A DNA stretch of 14,980 bases from an uncultured Elusimicrobia bacterium (GTDB lineage Bacteria; Elusimicrobiota; Elusimicrobia; Elusimicrobiales; Elusimicrobiaceae). Where the stretch lies: the NCBI GenBank assembly GCA_945483375.1, contig CALYRQ010000002.1:1-14980 (forward strand), given 5' to 3'. Under the pieces are notes generated by a model that worked only from the letters and a program-made list of their open reading frames with translations, did not search any database and had not been told where the DNA came from. Shown here piece after piece: positions 1 to 8,800 of the stretch. Numbering within the stretch: position 1 is the stretch's first letter; the number at the start of each line of letters is the position of its first letter. The translations under genes and the position numbers were made by a program.

Positions 1-1
1 G

Positions 2-817
2 GCCCTGCGCGTCAACCCGGACGTGGACGCGCTGACGCACGTCAAAATCACCACCGGCAAGAAAGAAAATAAATTCGGCGTGGACTGGGACGACGCCCAC
101 CGCCTTTACCGCGAAGCCGCCAACATGGAGGGCATCCGTTTGGCCGGTATCGCGGTGCATATCGGTTCGCAGCTGCTGGACGTGGAACCGTTCCGGCTGG
201 CGTTTACGAAAATCGCGGAGATGGTGCGCGAACTGGAAGCCGAAGGCATCGTTTTGGATAACATTGATTTGGGCGGCGGACTGGGCATTAATTACAATGT
301 GGAACTGCCTCCCACCTGCGCGGCGTACGCGGACGTAGTGCGCGAAACACTGGGGGATTTACACAAACATATCATCGTGGAGCCGGGCCGTTCGGTGGTC
401 GGCAACGCGGGGATTTTGGTAACGGAAGTGATTTGCACCAAAAAAATGGGAAGCAAAAATTTTATTGTGGTAGACGCGGGGTTTAACGACCTTGTCCGGC
501 CCGCCATGTACGATGCGTGGCATACCATTTTGCCCGTATCCAAAAAAGGCGTGGCGCCGTTAATCGCCGATATTGTGGGACCCATTTGCGAATCGGGCGA
601 CGTATTCGCCAAAGACCGCATTATTGAGCCTGTACAAGCGGGCCGGCTGCTTGCTATAATGTGTGCTGGAGCGTACGGCGCGTCCATGTCGTCCGTTTAC
701 AATTTTCGTCCGCTCGTGCCGGAAGTGATGGTGCGCGGGGAGGAATACGCCGTCGTGCGCAAACGCACTTCTTATGAAGAAATGCTCTCGGGGCATGCGT
801 TGCCCCAGTGGTTATAG
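2..817 (+). CDS. lysA: Diaminopimelate decarboxylase, 3' part (5' end outside window)
   Basis: This PLP enzyme of the alanine-racemase fold decarboxylates meso-diaminopimelate to L-lysine in the cytoplasm. The frame is open from base 2, so the gene starts upstream, and about 271 residues are visible. Family signatures read in order are an RVNPDV segment followed by TGKKENKFG, HIGSQ, the glycine-rich DLGGGLGI loop, EPGRS (phosphate binding), CESGD with the catalytic cysteine (visible residue 196), and the GAYGASMSSVYN segment near the end. The PLP-binding lysine would be in the missing N-terminal part. The C-terminus looks complete. The aspartate kinase gene starts 9 nt after the stop, so the two are probably co-transcribed lysine/DAP pathway genes. 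Confidence 0.96.
   Translation, partial: ALRVNPDVDALTHVKITTGKKENKFGVDWDDAHRLYREAANMEGIRLAGIAVHIGSQLLDVEPFRLAFTKIAEMVRELEAEGIVLDNIDLGGGLGINYNVELPPTCAAYADVVRETLGDLHKHIIVEPGRSVVGNAGILVTEVICTKKMGSKNFIVVDAGFNDLVRPAMYDAWHTILPVSKKGVAPLIADIVGPICESGDVFAKDRIIEPVQAGRLLAIMCAGAYGASMSSVYNFRPLVPEVMVRGEEYAVVRKRTSYEEMLSGHALPQWL
631..660 (+). promoter_or_regulatory. Candidate internal promoter inside lysA
   Basis: TGTACA at 631-636 is followed by an 18-nt spacer and a perfect TATAAT at 655-660, preceded by TG one base upstream (extended -10). It lies within lysA coding sequence, about 165 nt before the aspartate kinase start, and uses the codon ATA. It could give lysC separate transcription. It is judged by match to sigma-70 consensus only. 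Confidence 0.35.
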
Positions 818-826
818 GACAATTTT

Positions 827-1555
827 ATGAGACAAATCTGCATTATGAAATTCGGCGGCAATACGTTGGCCAACAAACAAAAACTGCTTATGGCCGCCGA
901 TTTGATTAAATCCCGCTATGACGACAATTATATTCCCGTTATCGTTGCGTCGGCCAATGGCAACTTGACGGACGTACTGTTGGACCACGCCTACAGCATC
1001 GCCGCCAACCCGGATAAACGCGAACTGGATATGCTCGTCACCACCGGCGAACGCGTCAGTGTGGCTTTGCTGTCTATCGCTTTGCGCGCGATTGGGGTGC
1101 CGTCCGTGTCGCTGACGGGTTCCCAAATCGGCCTGATTACCACTTGCACGCATACGGGGGCGGACATTTTGTCTTTAAAAGGCGACCGGTTGGTGCGGGA
1201 AATTGAATTCGGCCATGTTCCCGTTGTGGCCGGGTTCCAGGGCATTGGGGAAAATAAAGAAATCACCACGCTTAAACGCGGCGGGTCAGACGTGTCCGCC
1301 GTGTTTTTAGCCAGCCAGCTGGGTGCGGACCACGTGGAGATGATTAAAGACGTGGACGGCGTGTACTCCGCCGACCCCAACAAAGACGAAAAAGCTCAAA
1401 AATACGAAGTTTTAGATTTTGACGAAATGTATAAACTCGCCTTGAACGGGGCGAACGTGCTTCACCCGGACGCTGTGCGCCTTGCTAAAGAAAAGGGCGT
1501 GGAAATCCGTATCGTGCATTACCAAACGGGGCAGACGGGCACGGTGATTCGCTAG
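827..1555 (+). CDS. lysC: Aspartate kinase, catalytic domain only (no ACT domains)
   Basis: It phosphorylates L-aspartate with ATP, the first step towards DAP, lysine, threonine and methionine. The 242 residues cover the amino-acid-kinase domain: KFGGN at 8-12, TTGERVS at 72-78, GFQGI at 136-140, TTLKRGGSD at 147-155, DVDGVYSADP at 175-184 and VLHPDAV at 211-217. The protein stops where the C-terminal ACT pair of ordinary aspartokinases (usually 400-450 aa) would begin. The next reading frame is an unrelated membrane protein, so the short form looks genuine and not frameshifted. The start at 827 has AGGA overlapping the lysA stop. Feedback control by lysine or threonine through ACT domains is therefore not expected. 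A different amino-acid kinase role is less likely, given the TTLKRGGSD signature and the lysA neighbour. Confidence 0.9.
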   Translation: MRQICIMKFGGNTLANKQKLLMAADLIKSRYDDNYIPVIVASANGNLTDVLLDHAYSIAANPDKRELDMLVTTGERVSVALLSIALRAIGVPSVSLTGSQIGLITTCTHTGADILSLKGDRLVREIEFGHVPVVAGFQGIGENKEITTLKRGGSDVSAVFLASQLGADHVEMIKDVDGVYSADPNKDEKAQKYEVLDFDEMYKLALNGANVLHPDAVRLAKEKGVEIRIVHYQTGQTGTVIR

Positions 1556-1563
1556 GAGAAATA

Positions 1564-1728
1564 ATGTCTTTTAAATTCAGCTTAATTAATTTATTCGCTT
1601 TTTTGTTGCTGGGCGGCGCCGTTTACTTGTGGGGCCCCGGCTGGGGCAGCTTGTGGCGCTCCGCGGGCAGTGCGTTGTTATACGCCGCCGTATTCGGGGC
1701 CTGCTTTGTAGTCGTCAAAAGACGTTAG
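1564..1728 (+). CDS. Small two-helix membrane protein, 54 aa, unknown function
   Basis: The frame opens with ATG 1564, preceded by AGGAG that overlaps the aspartate kinase stop codon, which gives good spacing. The product has two hydrophobic stretches, about residues 6-24 and 37-51. A Gly/Trp-rich turn (YLWGPGWGSLW) separates them, and the C-terminus is basic (VKRR), consistent with a small inner-membrane hairpin with both ends cytoplasmic. I do not recognise a family. Tight spacing places it in the lysA-lysC transcription unit, and the next small gene starts 20 nt downstream with its own RBS. Support comes from the RBS, codon use and hydrophobic pattern, not homology. Confidence 0.65.
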   Translation: MSFKFSLINLFAFLLLGGAVYLWGPGWGSLWRSAGSALLYAAVFGACFVVVKRR

Positions 1729-1748
1729 TTTGACGGAGGACAAAATAG

Positions 1749-2033
1749 ATGAACCCATTTTCCTTATTACAGTTCTTGCCGGTAATTATGGTGCCATGGC
1801 GGCCAAGCGGGCAGCCTGTTATACGGAATGCTTCTTTAGCCGGATTAAAAATGTGCGTTTTTCTGGGGCTGATCATTTATTTTTGGTTCCTAAAGTGGTA
1901 TCGGGCGCACCCCGTGTGGGGTAAAATTATTGTATGGACGTCTGCGGTATGGTGCGTTTTGCGGCTGATAGGAATTATCCGTTCTTTTTGCGATGACCCC
2001 TATACCCGCGTAAAATCCGATACATACAAATAA
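1749..2033 (+). CDS. Small membrane protein, 94 aa, unknown function
   Basis: ATG 1749 is preceded by GGAGGA at 1735-1740, a strong ribosome-binding site at 8 nt. Hydrophobic segments lie around residues 34-50 (very aromatic, IIYFWFLKWY) and 60-77. A weaker hydrophobic N-terminus covers residues 5-17. The tail is polar (CDDPYTRVKSDTYK). No recognisable domain. An overlapping frame from 1730 to 1924 lacks an RBS and membrane pattern and was not chosen. The gene sits between another small membrane protein and a coiled-coil membrane-anchored protein, so the three may belong together, but no function can be assigned. Confidence 0.6.
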   Translation: MNPFSLLQFLPVIMVPWRPSGQPVIRNASLAGLKMCVFLGLIIYFWFLKWYRAHPVWGKIIVWTSAVWCVLRLIGIIRSFCDDPYTRVKSDTYK

Positions 2034-2063
2034 AAATTGCCTAAAATATGCTAAGATAAGAAC

Positions 2064-2501
2064 ATGGAAAACACTATCATTTTACAACTAATCGGATTTA
2101 CCGTTTGCTTTATTTTACTGTTTGTTTTTACGGCCAAATACCGCGCCGCGCTGGCGCACGAAACGGATTTCGAACCGGCGGTGGAAGATTTAACCGTGGT
2201 TACCGTGGCCCAGCAGCCCGCTTATAAACCGCGCGCCGCCATTTTGCAGTCCCTGCAGGGAACGGCGTCTTTGGAAACGGCGGACTTAAAAGAAAAAGTA
2301 AAAGATTTGCATTACCGGTTGGAAGAACTTAAAATCGCGCAGGACAAAACCAGCGGCGAATTTGCCAAACAAATGGCCCGTATGGAACAGCGCATCAGCA
2401 CTTTTGAACAGGAATATGTAGCCAAACTCCAGCCCACTCTTTTAAGTTTAATTGAAGAACTGGAAAACATGAAAGTGGCTGAAAATAAAACCGGAAAATA
2501 A
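2064..2501 (+). CDS. Membrane-anchored coiled-coil protein, 145 aa, unknown function
   Basis: One N-terminal transmembrane helix (about residues 5-23) is followed by a short basic stretch, a variable Pro/Ala-containing linker to about residue 68, and a long charged heptad-rich region (about 74-140: LKEKVKDLHYRLEELK, then AKQMARMEQRISTFEQ). The layout is a signal-anchor with a helical cytoplasmic or periplasmic rod. There is no catalytic motif and no family I recognise. The RBS is weak (GATAAGAAC before ATG 2064). The gene starts 30 nt after the preceding stop and is closed by a strong terminator 23 nt downstream, so it is probably the last gene of the lysA-lysC unit. Confidence 0.75.
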   Translation: MENTIILQLIGFTVCFILLFVFTAKYRAALAHETDFEPAVEDLTVVTVAQQPAYKPRAAILQSLQGTASLETADLKEKVKDLHYRLEELKIAQDKTSGEFAKQMARMEQRISTFEQEYVAKLQPTLLSLIEELENMKVAENKTGK

Positions 2502-2524
2502 TTTTGATGCGTTTTTGAAGCAGC

Positions 2525-2561
2525 AAAACCGCCGCTTTTTTTGCGGCGGTTTTCTTTTTTT
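2525..2561 (+). terminator. Strong Rho-independent terminator
   Basis: Perfect 11-bp stem: AAAACCGCCGC at 2525-2535 pairs with GCGGCGGTTTT at 2543-2553 around a 7-T loop, followed by a T-rich tract to 2561. The A-rich left flank pairs with the T run, so it could also act on the opposite strand. It separates the lysA-lysC group from the synthase gene. Confidence 0.92.
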
Positions 2562-2685
2562 GGCGGGTTTGAGCGGAGTGTGAAAAATGCAAAAAAATGT
2601 GCAAATTTGCAAAAAACGCGTTCCTTTCAAAATGTGCCCGTCAGACGGAGACGGAGGAATAAACTGCCCAGAAGCGGTAAAATTC

Positions 2686-2710
2686 TGACAAGTTGAATTA
2701 AGTTTTGTCA
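2686..2710. promoter_or_regulatory. Inverted repeat, candidate operator
   Basis: TGACAA at 2686-2691 and TTGTCA at 2705-2710 form a 6-bp inverted repeat around a 13-nt AT-rich centre (GTTGAATTAAGTT). It lies about 30 nt upstream of the putative -35 box of the synthase promoter. The size and symmetry fit a dimeric transcription-factor site. I do not recognise it as a known lipid-regulator operator. Confidence 0.3.
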
Positions 2711-2740
2711 ACCCTTTGCGCAAAAAAAGCGTGCGCAGAT

Positions 2741-2769
2741 TTGTTTTGCTTCTCCTAAATTTATAAAAT
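2741..2769 (+). promoter_or_regulatory. Candidate sigma-70-type promoter for the synthase gene
   Basis: TTGTTT at 2741-2746, a 17-nt spacer and TAAAAT at 2764-2769. Transcription from about 2776 would give a leader of roughly 45 nt that carries a small hairpin and the AGGAGA ribosome-binding site. A second AT-rich box (TATATA at 2775-2780) has no matching -35. Confidence 0.5.
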
Positions 2770-2819
2770 ATACCTATATAGAAGTACGCAAGGAAAAAGG
2801 ATTTCCGTTAGGAGAACAA

Positions 2820-5800
2820 ATGAAAAATAAACACCTTGAACCTATCGCCATAGTTGGTATCGGCGCTATCATGCCCGGAGCGTTGACGAAAGACGAATTC
2901 TGGAGCAACATTAAAGAAGGCAAGTATTGCATTACCGAAATTCCCGCGTCTTACTGGGACTACAAACTTTTCTACAGTCCCGACCATAAAGCCGAAGACA
3001 AACTTTATTCCAAAATCGGCGGTTTTATTCCCCAGACGTTTAAATTCAATTCCCTCAAATACCGTATTCCTCCCCAAATTGCCAAACAGATGGACACCGT
3101 GCAGCACCTGGCTATCGAAGCCACGCGCATGGCGTTGGAAGATTCCGGTTACGATAAGAAAGAGTGTGACCACAACCGCACCGCGGTAATTATCGGTAAC
3201 TCTATGGGCGGCATGAAGAACGAAATGTCCAACACCCGCCTGAACAGACCTTTCTTGTACGAAATCCTTAAAAACACCCCTACGTATAAATCGCTGGCTC
3301 CGGCCGACGCCCAAAAAATGATGGACGAAATGGACGCGGGCGTACGTGAAAAATTCACCCCGGTCAACGAAGACTCCATGCCCGGCGAACTCGCCAACGT
3401 AATTCCCGGCCGCGTGGCCAACGTGTTTGATTTGCACGGCACCAACTTCGCCGTGGACGCCGCGTGCGCCACTTCTTTGGCCGCCATCGACCAGGCCGTA
3501 AACGGCCTTCGCATGGGCAATTTTGATATGGCAATCGCCGGCGGCGTGGACCAGATGATGTCCCCGTCCGCTTACATCAAATTCTGCAAAATCGGCGCGC
3601 TTTCCGAAAAAGGTTCCTGCCCGTTTGACGCCAAGGCTGACGGTTTCGTCATGGCTGAAGGCGCGGGTATGGTGATTTTGAAACGCCTCTCGGACGCTGT
3701 AAAAGACGGCGACAAAATTTACGCCGTTATCCGCGCGGTCGGCGCGTCTTCCGACGGGAAAGGCAAAGGTATTACCGCCCCGAACCCGAAAGGCCAAAAA
3801 ATCGCCGTGGAAAAAGCGTTTGAACAGGTGGAATACACCCCCGGCGACGTGGGCCTTGTGGAAGCGCACGGCACCAGCACCCGCGTGGGCGACGCCGTGG
3901 AACTCAACGCGTTAAACGAAATTTTCAGCGCGCACGCCAAACCCGGCACCATCGGGTTGGGCAGCGTAAAAAGCCAAATCGGCCACGCCAAAGCGGCGGC
4001 CGGTATCGCTTCTTTAATCAAAACTTCGCTCGCCTTATATAATAAGGTGTTGCCGCCGTCCGTCAACTTTGAAACCCCGAACCCGACCGTGGACTGGGCC
4101 ACCTGCCCGTTCCGCGTGATTACCAAACTGGAAGACTGGAACACGGACAAAGTGCGCCGCGCCAACGTTTCCGCGTTTGGCTTCGGCGGAACGAACTTCC
4201 ACGTGGCCATGGAAGAAATGAACGACGGCCTGCTTAAAAAAGAAGAAGAAGCCAAATCCCAGGAAAACAAAGTGTGCCATTGTGCCGTACCCTCTACCCC
4301 CAAACAGGAGAACGTAAACATGACTTATACCCTTCACGTGCCCGGCGAAAAAATCCAAAGCGACGTTTTAACTTTCTCCGCCGCCACGAAGCAGGAACTT
4401 TTTAACGTGCTGGACAAAGCGCTTGTCGCCATTCAGTACGATCCCACTTACCTGCCCAGCATTTCTGACAAAAACCATATTGCCAAGCCGGGCAAATTTG
4501 CGGTTACGATTAACGTGGAAACGCCGGAAAAACTGAAAGATAAAATCGAATTTTTCAAAAAAACAGCCTCTTCCCAAGACGTTTGGGAACAGGAATCCTT
4601 GTACCTGCGCATGAAAGGCATTTATCCTTTTACGCCCAGCGAAATTAAACCCAAAGTCTGCTTTATGTTCCCCGGCCAGGGTTCCCAGTATGTGGACATG
4701 ATGAAAGACCTGGCTTCCAAATACAAAATCGTGCAGGACACGTTTGACGAAGCCGACCGCCTGCTGACGGGCATCATCGGCCAAACCTTAACGGAAACCT
4801 TGTGGAGCAAACCCGGCGAAACGAAAGAAAAAATCGCCGAACGCGAAGCCGCCATTAAGAAAACCGAAATGACCCAGCCCGCCGTGCTGACGGCGGACAT
4901 CGCCATGATGCGCTTGCTGTCCTCTTTCGGCATTAAGCCGGACGTGGTGATGGGCCACAGCTTGGGCGAATACGCCGCCGCCGTCGCCGCCGGCATTTTT
5001 GATTTTGAAAACGGTTTGAAAGCCGTTTGCACCCGCGGTAAAGTAATGTCCGAAATTAAAGTGGAAGACAACGGCAAAATGGCTTCCATCGCCGCTCCCG
5101 TGGAACGTGTGGAACCTGAACTCGTACGTATCAGCGGGTATGTGGCCGTGGCCAACAAAAACTGCCCGACGCAGACCGTAATCGCCGGCGCTTCCAAATC
5201 TATCGACGACGCCATTAAAATGTTTACCGATATGGGTATCCAGGCGGTGCAAATCCCGGTTTCGCACGCTTTCCACTCCGCTATCGTGCGCCCGGCCATG
5301 CCGCAGTACCGCGCGTTCTTGGACACCTTGAAATTCAACGCGCCCACCATGCCCATTACCACCAACGTGACGGCGGAATTCTATCCGTCCGACCCGGAAA
5401 AAATCAAAGACCTTATGGTTACGCAGATTTCCCACTCCGTGGAATGGATTAAACAGTTGCAAACCACCTACGATTCCGGCGTGCGCCTGTTCGTGGAATG
5501 CGGCCCTAAACGCGTACTTTCCGCCTTGGCCTCCAACACGTTGTCCGACAAGAAAGACATCAAAGTGTTGGCCTCGAATCACCCCAAAAAAGGCGGTATC
5601 GTGGAATTTAACGACTTGTTCGCCAACCTCATTTCTTCCGGTATCCACCTGGATTGGAACGGAACCGATATGTACGGCAACAACTCCACCTTTAACCCCG
5701 CTTTTGTAAACTGGGTAACGGGCAACGCCACCCCGGTGGAAAAAGCCGAAGGCACCGTAACGGCCCCCGTAGCCGAAGCCCCGGCCTGCGCGGGCAAAGT

Positions 5801-8800
5801 TTCCGCGGCTGACAACGGCGGCAAAAAATCTATCGTCATCAGCGGTATCGCCGCGGGCGGCCCCGGCAGCTGGGACAAAATTTTCCGCGAAGGCGTGCTG
5901 GACGAAATCCTCTCCGGCCGCAATATGATTGAACCCGTTTCCGCCGAAATTCAGCAGAAACAAATTGACAAACACGTGGAATTCGTCATTAAATCCAAAG
6001 ACGGAAACCACCGCTTCGAACGCTTGACCTCCCCGATGCAGGCTATTAAACTGGCGGCCAAAGGCGGCGCGTTTGATTTGGAAAAAGAATTCGGCCTCCC
6101 GGCCAAATGGGTCCGCTCCATGGACCGCTCCTTCCAGCTGGCGATTGCCGCGGGTATCCTTGCTCTCAAAGACGCGGGCATTCCGCTGGTCCTTTACTAC
6201 AAACCCACCTCCACGGGCGGCTACTTGCCGGACCGCTGGGGCCTGCCGGCCGACATGATTGATGAAACGGGTGTGATCTTCACTTCCGCTTTCCCCGTGG
6301 CCAACAGCATGATGGGCGACCTTTCCAAACGCGTGGCGGGACTCCTTAATAATAAGACCGCCAAAGAAGTCCGCGCGTTCTGCGACAAATTTATCGCCCA
6401 AATCTCCGATCCGGCCCTGAAAGCCGAAATTGAAGCGTGGTACCAGGCCAACTTTAAAGATAAAGAAGTGGAACCCGAAGCGTTTACTTCCGAATTTATC
6501 TTAAACACCATTATTATCGCCCACTCGCATTTCTGCCAGTGGATCCGCGCCCGCGGGCCGGCGACTGCGATGAGCGCCGCGTGCGCTTCCACCGCCCAGG
6601 CCATTTCCGTGGCGCAGGACTGGATTAAACTCGGCCGCTGCAAACGCGTTATCGTCATCAGCGCCGACGACATTACCAACGACAACGTGTCCGAATGGAT
6701 TTTGACGGCCTTCCTGGCCTCCGGCGCCGCTACGACGGAAGCCGACGTGACCAAAGCCGCCCTTCCGTTTGACCGCCGCCGCAACGGCATGATTGTGGGT
6801 ATGGGTGCTGTGTCTCTCATCGTGGAGGACGAAGCGGAAGTCGCCAAACGCGGCATGAAACCGCTCGCCAAACTGCTGTCTACGGAAATTTCCAACAGCG
6901 GTTTCCACGTAACCCGCTTGGACGTTGGCCACGTGGCCCAGGTAATGAACCGCCTCGTCGCCACCGCCGAAAAGGAATACGGACTCGACCGCTCCGACAT
7001 TGCCAAGCAGCTCGTATTTATCTCCCATGAAACGTATACGCCCGCGCGCGGCGGTTCCGCGAGCGCGGAAGCGTATGCGTTAAAATCCACCTTTGGCGCG
7101 GACGTAAGCAGTGTGATCGTCAGCAACACCAAAGGCTTTACCGGCCACTCGATGGGCGCCGGTTTGGAAGACGCCATCGCCGTACGCTGCCTCAACACGG
7201 GGCTCGTGCCGCCGATTGCGAACTTTAAAGAGGCCGACCCGGAACTCGAAGGCATTACGCTCAGCAAAGGCGGACATTACAACTTTAAATACGCCTTGCG
7301 CTTAGCCGCCGGATTCGGTTCCCAATTAGGTATGACTTTGCTCGAAAAAGTGTGGCAGGTGGGCGATCCGCGCATTACGGATGAAGCCAAACACCAGGCT
7401 TGGCTGAAAGAAATTTCCGGCCAACAGGCCCCCGTCTTGGAAGTGGTGCAGAACACGCTTCGCATTAAAGACAACTATCAGCACGGCGTTAAACCCGCCT
7501 TGGTAATGGAAGGCTCCCAAGCGTTTGTGGATAAAGTAAAGACCGTCCACGCGCATACGGCTGCCCAGCCTGCTCCCGTCGCCGCTCAACCTGCGGTTGC
7601 CGCCGCCCCGAAAGCTGTGGCTTTAGATGAAGCGACTGTGACGAAAGAAGTCGTCAAAATGGTAGGCGAAAAAACGGGTTATCCTGAAGACATGCTCGAT
7701 ATCGACCTCGACATGGAAGCCGATTTGGGTATCGATACCGTTAAACAAGCCGAATTATTTGCCTCTCTGCGCGAACATTACGGTATTGCCCAGCAAGACG
7801 GTATTCAGCTCAAAGACTACCCGACGATTCGCCATTGCATTAAATTCGTTTTGAACAACGCCGGCGCGTCTGCGGCTCAACCTGCTGTGGTCCCGCAGGC
7901 TACGGTAGCCCCTGCGCCTGTTGCCCAACCCGCTCCTGTGGCGGCTCCGGCCCCGCAGGCCACGGTGGCCCCTGTAGCGGCCGCTAAACCCGCCGCCGCG
8001 CTGGACGAAGCGACGGTGACGAAAGAAGTGGTCGCGATGGTCGCCGAAAAGACGGGATACCCCGAAGATATGTTGGATATTGATTTGGATATGGAAGCCG
8101 ACCTCGGTATTGATACCGTTAAACAGGCCGAATTGTTTGCCTCTCTGCGCGAACATTATGGTATCGCCCAGCAAGACGGTATTCAGCTGAAAGATTATCC
8201 GACGATCCGCCACTGCATTAAGTTTGTTTTGAACAATGCCGGCGCGTCTGAGGCTCCTGCCGCGCAGTCCGCGCCTGTCATGCAAGCGGCTGTAACGCCT
8301 GCTCCGGCGGTAGCTCCTGTAGCGGCTCCGGCCCCGCAGGCCACGGTGGCCCCTGTGATTTCCAAACCCGCCGCCGCGCTCGATGAAGCGACGGTAACGA
8401 AAGAAGTGGTCGCGATGGTCGCCGAGAAGACGGGTTACCCGGAAGATATGCTTGATATCGACCTCGACATGGAAGCCGACCTCGGTATCGACACGGTAAA
8501 ACAAGCCGAGCTGTTTGCGTCTCTGCGCGAACATTACGGTATTGCCCAACAAGACGGTATTCAGCTGAAAGACTACCCGACGATTCGCCACTGCATTAAC
8601 TTTGCTTTGAATAACGCGGGTGGCGCGTCCGCCGCGCCTGTTGCACAAGCGGCAGTAACGCCCGCACCTGCGGCTCAACCGGCGGTTGCGGCTCCGACCG
8701 TAACGCCCGTTGCTCAGCCCGCTCCTGCGCCGGCCCCTGTCACTGTCGCCGTGCCTGCGGCTTCTAAATCTGCCGCCGCTTTGGACGAAGCGACGGTGAC

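Larger units (their letters stand above)
2562..2819. other. AT-rich intergenic leader of the synthase gene
   Basis: I see no gene here. The stretch after the terminator holds repeated TGCAAA runs with a 10-bp palindrome GCAAATTTGC at 2601-2610, an inverted repeat at 2686-2710, two TGCGCA palindromes at 2717-2722 and 2732-2737, a candidate promoter at 2741-2769, and a small hairpin (GGAAA 2792-2796 with TTTCC 2802-2806) just before the synthase RBS AGGAGA at 2810-2815. This is more potential regulatory sequence than upstream of any other gene in the window. Confidence 0.6.

Noticed and set aside
1556-1728. Lost ACT domain of the aspartate kinase through a frameshift
   Set aside because: Translation downstream of the stop gives a hydrophobic membrane protein with its own RBS and no ACT-like sequence in any + frame.
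2042-2057. Promoter before the coiled-coil gene (TAAAAT or TAAGAT boxes)
   Set aside because: There is no acceptable -35 at 16-18 nt and the implied leader would be only about 10 nt or less. Read-through from the preceding genes is simpler.
4788-6401. Long minus-strand open frames opposite the synthase (also 2808-3869, 7755-8993 and 9009-10619)
   Set aside because: They follow the codon phase of the real gene, give low-complexity His/Arg/Gly/Phe-rich products without motifs, and lack RBS. The + strand frame has clear enzyme domains throughout.
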